42,779 bases of DNA, from the NCBI GenBank assembly GCA_021734905.1, contig JAIPIB010000007.1:1-42779 (forward strand). The letters are read 5' to 3'. Position numbers and translations under genes: made by a program. The notes below the pieces were generated by a model. The model searched no databases. It saw only the letters and a program-made list of their open reading frames with translations, and was not told the origin of the DNA. The DNA comes from Minisyncoccota bacterium. Its GTDB lineage: Bacteria > Patescibacteria > Paceibacteria > UBA9973 > UBA918. This document shows positions 37,760 to 42,779 of the stretch, in pieces. The first letter of the stretch is position 1, and the number at the start of each line of letters is the position of its first letter.

Positions 37760-38799
37760 AAACTAAAAACTGGTGCTATTACCCCAATTGTAACAAAACT
37801 ATTAATAATATTCATCAATGCAAAAGAAATGACAACAAGTCCAGCTGTCTTGAAGAAGACTCCTGCATATTTACTATTTTGAATACTCATAGAGCTGAAG
37901 CTGATAAGTGCAAGTACTGGCAATGTCCCAAGAGCAAAAACAAACATAGTCATTCCCCCATTGAAAAACCCTCCTGACGAAAGCGTATAAACCTGCATCG
38001 ACTGTGTAAAACCACAAGGCAGGAAGAACGTAACAACACCAACCAAGAAAGGAGTGAACGAGTGGTTGAACTTAGAAATCGAAAGTGCATGGTTCGATAC
38101 AAACCGGGGCATCGATAGTTGGAATGCTTTTGTTTTGTGGAATATATCAAGAAGGTTAATTCCTAATATAAGCATCACAATTCCAATCACTATCCCAAGT
38201 ACAAATGAAGCATTGGTACTGAGAGTGAATGCTGTACCAATGAGTCCAATTACACCACCCAAAAGAAAGAATGATACAAGTCTTCCGACATGAAACAGAA
38301 CCTGTGGTTTGGTATTACTTCCATCTTTGGCAAAAGTTGCAGACATCGAAAGCAGCAATCCGCCAACTACTGCCATACAGGTCGAAAGTGAGGCCACAAC
38401 ACCAATAATGAAGACCGTGCTGAAGGAAACTTCTCCAGCGCCAATCAAGTTCACAATGCCCATCTTTTGGAGAGCAATAAAGAAAGCAACGAAACCAACA
38501 GCGAGCGGTATTGCCAAATTGAAATCTTTCCAATCCCGAACATTTCTTTTTTGTTCGAGACTCACTGTATATCCATGTTTTGTAAGCTTTGCTGTAAGAT
38601 TTTCGACTATCTCACGCATATTAGCTCTCCCAAATTCACCGGAAATTGTCACAGTATCATTTGAAAGACTTACATCTACAGTCTTAACATATTCAATTTC
38701 TTTTAATTCATCTTCAATAAGATGCTCACATGCCTTGCAATGCATCCCCGACACATGGAACGTATATGTGCTTTTTTTTAATTGTCCGTTAAGATTCAT
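37756..38799 (-). CDS. HMA domain fused to a TauE/SafE (UreH-like) membrane transporter
   Basis: A 347-residue protein. Residues 10-80 form a heavy-metal-associated domain with the metal-binding GMHCKAC motif. After a linker, residues 98-345 contain six or seven transmembrane helices of the sulfite-exporter TauE/SafE, UreH/DsbD-like type, with a Cys in helix 2 (SLSTCMAVVGG) and FFLPCGFTQS. Similar fusions are found beside CopA in Gram-positive and CPR genomes and are thought to help copper export or copper-enzyme maturation. It starts 8 nt after copA, and a TATAAT box 7 nt before its ATG suggests an additional internal leaderless promoter. Confidence 0.85.
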   Translation of the reverse strand: MNLNGQLKKSTYTFHVSGMHCKACEHLIEDELKEIEYVKTVDVSLSNDTVTISGEFGRANMREIVENLTAKLTKHGYTVSLEQKRNVRDWKDFNLAIPLAVGFVAFFIALQKMGIVNLIGAGEVSFSTVFIIGVVASLSTCMAVVGGLLLSMSATFAKDGSNTKPQVLFHVGRLVSFFLLGGVIGLIGTAFTLSTNASFVLGIVIGIVMLILGINLLDIFHKTKAFQLSMPRFVSNHALSISKFNHSFTPFLVGVVTFFLPCGFTQSMQVYTLSSGGFFNGGMTMFVFALGTLPVLALISFSSMSIQNSKYAGVFFKTAGLVVISFALMNIINSFVTIGVIAPVFSL

Positions 38800-38806
38800 A
38801 TTATGT

Positions 38807-38812
38807 ATTATA
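38807..38812 (-). promoter_or_regulatory. -10 element inside the end of copA
   Basis: TATAAT on the minus strand, 7 nt before the ATG at 38799, overlapping the copA stop codon. It may give extra transcription of the exporter and cupredoxin genes. Confidence 0.45.
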
Positions 38813-41090
38813 GTTTTTTAGATTTTAAACGAAGTGCGTTCCCTACAACAGATACACTACTGCCTGCCATTGCTAGTCCAGCAAACACTGGGTTGAGAAC
38901 AATTCCCCAAAATGGGTATAGTAACCCAGCTGCTACTGGGATTCCGACGATATTGTAAATAAACGCCCAAAAAAGATTCTGTTTCACCGTTCGTAACGTC
39001 AATTTGCTCAACTTGATTGCTTTAGCGATCTTTGAAATATCTCCATGGAGTAACGTAATTCCTGCGGATTCAATTGCAATATCAGTCCCTGTTCCCATCG
39101 CAATGCCAACATCTGCTTGAGTCAATGCCGGAGCATCATTAATCCCATCACCTGCCATAGCAACTATATGACCATCTTGTTGTAGTGACTCAACTTTACT
39201 TGCTTTTTCATGTGGCAATACTCCGGCGATGACAGTCTCGATTCCGACCTGGTTACCAATATGTCGCGCTGCGCGCTCGTTATCTCCGGTAAGTAAAATC
39301 ACATTGATACCCATACCTCGTAACGTCTGAACCGACTCTTTAGCAACATCTTTAAGTGTATCGGCAAGAGCAATATACCCAGCCTTCTTTTTATCTATAA
39401 ATACTACCACTACTGTCTTTCCCTCTTCTTCAAGGGTGGTAAGTTTTGAGTCCTTACTATTTTTTTCTGGTTTTGAAATCATTACGTGCACCCCCTCCAC
39501 ATTTGCCTCGACACCAATTCCCTCATGCGCAATAAATGCGTCGGCTTTTGATAATTGATTTCCGCTCTTTTTAGCATATGTCACAATTGCTTCAGCCAGT
39601 GGATGTTCGGACATTTTCTCTATGCTTCCAGCATAGAGAACAACCTTTTCTTCTGTATAGGATGGATCAAGCACCACAACATCCGTTACTTCAGGTACAC
39701 CCTTCGTAATAGTTCCTGTCTTGTCCATCACTATAGTATCTACTTTAGAAAGCATCTGGAGACTCTCCGCATTTTTAACTAAAATGCCATTTGAGGCTCC
39801 TTTTCCCACTCCGACAATAATCGCTGTTGGTGTCGCAAGACCGAGTGCGCACGGACACGCGATTACGAGTACACCAACAAAAGATAGAATGCCGTAAGAA
39901 ATAGCTGCCGACGATCCTATTAATGGAATGCCTATAAGGAGCCATGCGAGAAGTGACGAAAATGCGATCACGAGCACGACAGGAACAAAGACGCTCGAAA
40001 TTTTATCGACAAGAGCTTGTATCGGGGCCTTGCTACCCTGCGCCTCTTCTACCATACGAATGATATGAGCAAGCAACGTATCAGACCCAACCTTGGTCGC
40101 TGTGTAGGTAATACTTCCTTGTTTATTTATCGTAGAGCCAACAACCACATCTCCAACTTTTTTATCGACGGGAATAGATTCACCGGTAATCATCGATTCA
40201 TCAATCGCAGTATCGCCGGTGAGAATTTTTCCATCAACGGGGATCTTTCCTCCGGGTTTTACAACAATAACGTCACCGACAATTACCTCAGAAATAGAAA
40301 TTTCTATTTCTTTTCCATCGCGAATCACTAATGCTGTCTTTGCTTGGAGTGCGAGTAATTTTTCTATCGCCTCTCCGGTTTTTTGCTTTGACCGCGTTTC
40401 TAGATACTTCCCAATAGTTACAAAACCGATCACTACAATAACAACATCAAAATACACAAATTCAGGAAGTGAAAAAAGCTCACGCACCTGTGGCACAAGT
40501 GTCAGAATTGTACTGTAGGTAAATGCCGTGAGAGTACCGATACCGATGAGTGTATCCATGTTTGCGACACGATACTGCACAAAACGAGTCACCCCATCTA
40601 TAAATGGCTTCCCAACCCAAAACATCACCGGCACTGCGAGCACCATTGAAATGATATTGAAAAGTTCCATTGACACTGGCAAATTTGGAATCTGAGAAAA
40701 TGTACGAGCAGTAATGTCCCACATCATAATCACAAACATAAAGAGTGCGAGTGGGAGTGCAAATTCTGCTTTTGTCTTGTAGGCTTGTAGTTCTCGCTCT
40801 TTTGTAGTTTTTGACTGTGTGAAACCAAGATGTTCAGAATGATCCGTTCCAGACATTTCATTCGATCCTCCTTGAGGCATATCTTCCACAATCGTATAGC
40901 CAAGTTTTGTTATCTCCTCGTTCATACTTGCAACAGTTACTTTAGTCTCGTCAAAATCTATCACTGCCTTTTCCGTAGCAAAATTTACTTGCGTACTTTC
41001 TACTCCCTCGAGTTTTCCAAGTTTTTTGTCAATAATAGCGGCGCAGCTGGCGCAGTGCATTCCTTCAATTCTATATATTTTTCCTTCCAT
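38808..41090 (-). CDS. copA: Copper-translocating P1B-type ATPase
   Basis: A 760-residue Cu(I)-exporting ATPase. It has a single N-terminal metal-binding domain (GMHCASC, 10-16), eight transmembrane helices, the ion-binding CPC in IACPCALGLATPTA (about 411-413), the phosphorylation site DKTGTIT (about 455), the SEHPLAEAIV motif, the hinge GDGINDAPAL and the conserved MAGSSVSVVGNALRL near the C-terminus. It pumps Cu(I) out of the cytoplasm using ATP. It lies 9 nt downstream of csoR and upstream of the HMA-TauE protein, forming a complete copper-resistance operon. Nothing is missing. Confidence 0.96.
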   Translation of the reverse strand: MEGKIYRIEGMHCASCAAIIDKKLGKLEGVESTQVNFATEKAVIDFDETKVTVASMNEEITKLGYTIVEDMPQGGSNEMSGTDHSEHLGFTQSKTTKERELQAYKTKAEFALPLALFMFVIMMWDITARTFSQIPNLPVSMELFNIISMVLAVPVMFWVGKPFIDGVTRFVQYRVANMDTLIGIGTLTAFTYSTILTLVPQVRELFSLPEFVYFDVVIVVIGFVTIGKYLETRSKQKTGEAIEKLLALQAKTALVIRDGKEIEISISEVIVGDVIVVKPGGKIPVDGKILTGDTAIDESMITGESIPVDKKVGDVVVGSTINKQGSITYTATKVGSDTLLAHIIRMVEEAQGSKAPIQALVDKISSVFVPVVLVIAFSSLLAWLLIGIPLIGSSAAISYGILSFVGVLVIACPCALGLATPTAIIVGVGKGASNGILVKNAESLQMLSKVDTIVMDKTGTITKGVPEVTDVVVLDPSYTEEKVVLYAGSIEKMSEHPLAEAIVTYAKKSGNQLSKADAFIAHEGIGVEANVEGVHVMISKPEKNSKDSKLTTLEEEGKTVVVVFIDKKKAGYIALADTLKDVAKESVQTLRGMGINVILLTGDNERAARHIGNQVGIETVIAGVLPHEKASKVESLQQDGHIVAMAGDGINDAPALTQADVGIAMGTGTDIAIESAGITLLHGDISKIAKAIKLSKLTLRTVKQNLFWAFIYNIVGIPVAAGLLYPFWGIVLNPVFAGLAMAGSSVSVVGNALRLKSKKL

Positions 41091-41099
41091 AAATTTGAA

Positions 41100-41369
41100 T
41101 TACTTTCGTTTGAGCTGATACACTTTCAGAATCTCAGCAATAGCTTGTTTGTCCTTTCCTTGTTTCATCTGATGCACAACACAACTTCCCAAGTGATCTT
41201 CCATCAGTGCGTCCTCGACTCCGGAAAGCGCTCGTTTTACTGCAGAGGTCTGCGTAATAACATCAATGCAGTATGCATCTTTATTGAGCATATCTTGTAA
41301 TCCTCTCACCTGACCCTCAATGATCTTCAAGCGGCGTATCAATTTATCCTTTTCATTATTCTTATTCAT
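41100..41369 (-). CDS. csoR: Copper-sensing repressor CsoR (DUF156 family)
   Basis: An 89-residue all-helical repressor. It keeps the Cu(I)-binding Cys-His-Cys set: Cys in DAYCIDV, then His and Cys in EDHLGSCV. It also has the family opening RRLKIIEGQVRGLQDML. Cu(I) binding releases it from DNA. It is the first gene of the copper operon, directly behind a palindromic box that sits inside the promoter, so it represses itself and copA. Other DUF156 members sense Ni or formaldehyde, but the residues and neighbours favour copper. Confidence 0.93.
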   Translation of the reverse strand: MNKNNEKDKLIRRLKIIEGQVRGLQDMLNKDAYCIDVITQTSAVKRALSGVEDALMEDHLGSCVVHQMKQGKDKQAIAEILKVYQLKRK

Positions 41370-41383
41370 ACGAGATATAGTCT

Positions 41384-41400
41384 ATACCCCCTAGGGGTAT
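41384..41400. promoter_or_regulatory. CsoR operator in the csoR-copA promoter
   Basis: The palindrome ATACCCC-CTA-GGGGTAT resembles known CsoR boxes. It falls in the spacer between a TTGATA-like -35 and a TATAT-type -10 on the minus strand, 14 nt from the csoR ATG, so binding would block RNA polymerase. Confidence 0.8.
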
Positions 41401-41578
41401 CAAGCAAGCCTCTTTTTTGGAAGGTTGTTTATAGATATTTTATTTAAATATCTGAAATGTTTTGCGGTGCAAATATTTCACATAATCATAATATGTCAGA
41501 TATCAAAAAAAAACGCTGACATTACAACAAAAATAGCCATGACAATTAGGTCACTGAGTGTACATCTGATTTCAGAGC

Positions 41579-42337
41579 TTATTCGAGAAATTCAAGTCGC
41601 TTTACTTCAACCCCTAGTTCAGTCATTTGACCGTAAGCATGTGCTTTTTTTGCTTCGACAAATTGATCTGGTGTACATGTTGTCTGCTCTCCATCAAAAG
41701 ATGTACATGAGCTCGCTTCATCAAAAAATAGTGGTACAAAATGTCCAAGTTCACCATTTTCTTCAAAAACCAAGTGCCAGTACTCTGGATTGAGTGGTGG
41801 CGGAACACTTTTGAGTATAAATCCTTCTTTTTCAAAACTAAATTCTCGTGGTAAGTCAAATTCTCCTGGGGCACACTCGATGTTGTTAATGAACCATCCA
41901 TCGTTATGGCGCAAGAGCGTAAAGATTGCTTGACCAGTTAATTCTTTATCTTTTGCCGTGATAAGTATCCGTGATCCGTCTTGATCCTGTGATACCACCC
42001 TCCCTTTCCCTCCTTTAGGCACTACCACCTGACATAACACGGGGTCAGCCTCAGATTCTACTCGTCCTTGAGTAGCAATGAGTCTTGCTTGTAGTTCTTT
42101 ACTTAAAAATTCTTTATTCGCTAATCCAGACTGATATGGATCTGTATCTATAGCTTTTCGTGCATCGAGCCAGAGATTATAAAAATCCAAAGCAACATCA
42201 ACTGGCTCTCCTATTGCTACTGCCTGTTCAGATAATTTTTGATCTTCCTGCTTTGGTGTAGATGAGCGTGTCATAAGTACCCCTACAATAATCACAGCAA
42301 CAGCCACACCACCAAAAATAAGTATTTTTTGTTTCAT
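41579..42337 (-). CDS. Hypothetical secreted or membrane-anchored protein
   Basis: A 252-residue protein with an N-terminal transmembrane/signal anchor (about 4-23) and an extracytoplasmic domain. Features include ALDFYNLWLDARKAIDTDPY (about 49-68), a central GSRILITAKDKEL region, and a Cys-containing segment SSCTSFDGEQTTC that could form a disulfide loop. The opening FYNLWLDAR part recalls small lipoproteins with a DUF3828/NTF2-like fold, but I cannot name the family. A TATACT box lies 11 nt before the ATG. It is upstream of the copper operon on the same strand but separated by about 200 nt and the CsoR-controlled promoter. Confidence 0.65.
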   Translation of the reverse strand: MKQKILIFGGVAVAVIIVGVLMTRSSTPKQEDQKLSEQAVAIGEPVDVALDFYNLWLDARKAIDTDPYQSGLANKEFLSKELQARLIATQGRVESEADPVLCQVVVPKGGKGRVVSQDQDGSRILITAKDKELTGQAIFTLLRHNDGWFINNIECAPGEFDLPREFSFEKEGFILKSVPPPLNPEYWHLVFEENGELGHFVPLFFDEASSCTSFDGEQTTCTPDQFVEAKKAHAYGQMTELGVEVKRLEFLE

Positions 42338-42464
42338 ATGTACCTAATAGTATACATAGCAAAATAAAATAATCATATAAGTAAAATATCACATCATATT
42401 TTACTGTTTACGTAAATTATGGGGCCGTAGTGAACAAATTTGAAACCAGCTCTCTTATAAGAAA

Positions 42465-42686
42465 TTAGAGCTTTTCTATTTCTTTAAGATCATGGTCTGG
42501 AATATAGAGAAGGAGAATTCCAAGAACAATGCCAACTATTGACGTCCAGAATAATTCTCCACCAAAATATTCATTTTCAATAAAATCAAGAATGTGCCAA
42601 ATACCCCGCCAAACAAACACAAGGCCTACAACAATAGAGAGCGTACGGACAAAATATTTAAAATCTTTATGTTTGATTTTTTTCAT
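42465..42686 (-). CDS. Small two-helix membrane protein
   Basis: From the ATG at 42686 this is a 73-residue protein with a basic start (MKKIKHKDFKYFVRT), two transmembrane helices (about 15-33 and 44-62) and a charged tail. The family is not recognised. A longer reading from 42752 would begin inside the large palindrome at the window edge and is unlikely. No Shine-Dalgarno sequence is seen, which fits the leaderless style of nearby genes. Confidence 0.65.
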   Translation of the reverse strand: MKKIKHKDFKYFVRTLSIVVGLVFVWRGIWHILDFIENEYFGGELFWTSIVGIVLGILLLYIPDHDLKEIEKL

Positions 42687-42733
42687 ATTCAAAATAGTAA
42701 CATGCAACCACAGTACGACAAGCAGTAACGGCC

Positions 42734-42779
42734 GCTTGAAATGAAAATACACCCAGAAGGGAGTATTTTCATTTCAAGC
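42734..42779. terminator. Long hairpin, probable terminator at the window edge
   Basis: Perfect 17-bp arms (42734-42750 and 42763-42779), with three more inner pairs past a mismatch and an AGAA loop. The structure may continue beyond the window. It probably ends transcription of genes to the right. Confidence 0.6.

Noticed and set aside
39622..39638. Inverted repeat CTATGC/GCATAG inside copA
   Set aside because: Arms of only 6 bp are expected by chance at this scale.
1..42779. CRISPR array, tRNA or rRNA genes
   Set aside because: No regularly spaced direct repeats and no cloverleaf-like or rRNA-like segments were seen on either strand.

Overview
The window looks like a chromosomal segment of an AT-rich (below about 40% GC by eye) ultra-small bacterium of the Candidate Phyla Radiation, most likely a Parcubacteria/Paceibacteria lineage. 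The reasons are many short membrane and hypothetical proteins, DNA glycosylases without the usual iron-sulfur ligands, an anaerobic ribonucleotide reductase as the only RNR seen, many apparently leaderless promoters, and small families common in that group (DUF378, DUF2061, VF530/DUF2132, HhH-GPD proteins with a C-terminal winged helix). TGA, TAA and TAG all act as stops. The lineage is inferred; no rRNA, tRNA or CRISPR array is present.

Layout. 1-5.7 kb: MFS transporter, MutY-like glycosylase, HAD phosphatase, an unknown protein, a degenerate SH3/CHAP protein, endonuclease III and a DUF378 protein. 5.8-9.8 kb: envelope genes (bactofilin-like beta-solenoid membrane protein, small membrane proteins, membrane-anchored clan-A glycosidase, DMT transporter). 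9.9-12.5 kb: GH1 beta-glucosidase, 3'-5' exonuclease, rhodanese. 12508-14930: a complete IS1595-family insertion sequence with 25-bp perfect terminal repeats and an exact 8-bp target duplication; it carries a Dam-type methyltransferase and a PD-(D/E)XK nuclease, so it appears to be a mobile restriction-modification cassette. 15.0-18.6 kb: two unusual ATP-grasp ligases.

18.7-24.4 kb: an ArsR-family regulator divergent from an operon nrdD-nrdG-iscS-iscU-flavin reductase, which joins anaerobic dNTP synthesis, its radical-SAM activase, cluster assembly and a likely electron donor. 24.4-25.6 kb: two small SD-led genes that share a promoter-proximal 5' stem-loop, and a tiny acidic ORF. 25.7-29.9 kb: GH63/GH37-like glycosidase, MazG-like pyrophosphohydrolase, CorA-like coiled-coil membrane protein, slipin, DUF2061 and VF530 proteins. 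30.0-37.3 kb: a signalling block with a 7TM-GAF histidine kinase, two tandem soluble kinases (one degenerate), a response regulator with a damaged receiver, an intact OmpR-type regulator, and an operon of a SAM methyltransferase plus an acyltransferase resembling FeeM/LuxI-type N-acyl amino acid or acyl-homoserine-lactone synthases. 37.3-41.4 kb: a CsoR-controlled copper operon (csoR, copA, HMA-TauE/SafE-like exporter, cupredoxin). 41.5-42.8 kb: two hypothetical membrane-associated proteins.

The strongest candidates for an undescribed system are the RM-carrying IS1595 element and the FeeM-like synthase/methyltransferase operon beside a two-component cluster. Several DNA-level structures also stand out: two perfect 18-bp-arm palindromes inside coding regions, a 74-bp block kept 97% identical between two otherwise divergent kinase copies, and shared 5' hairpins on leadered mRNAs.
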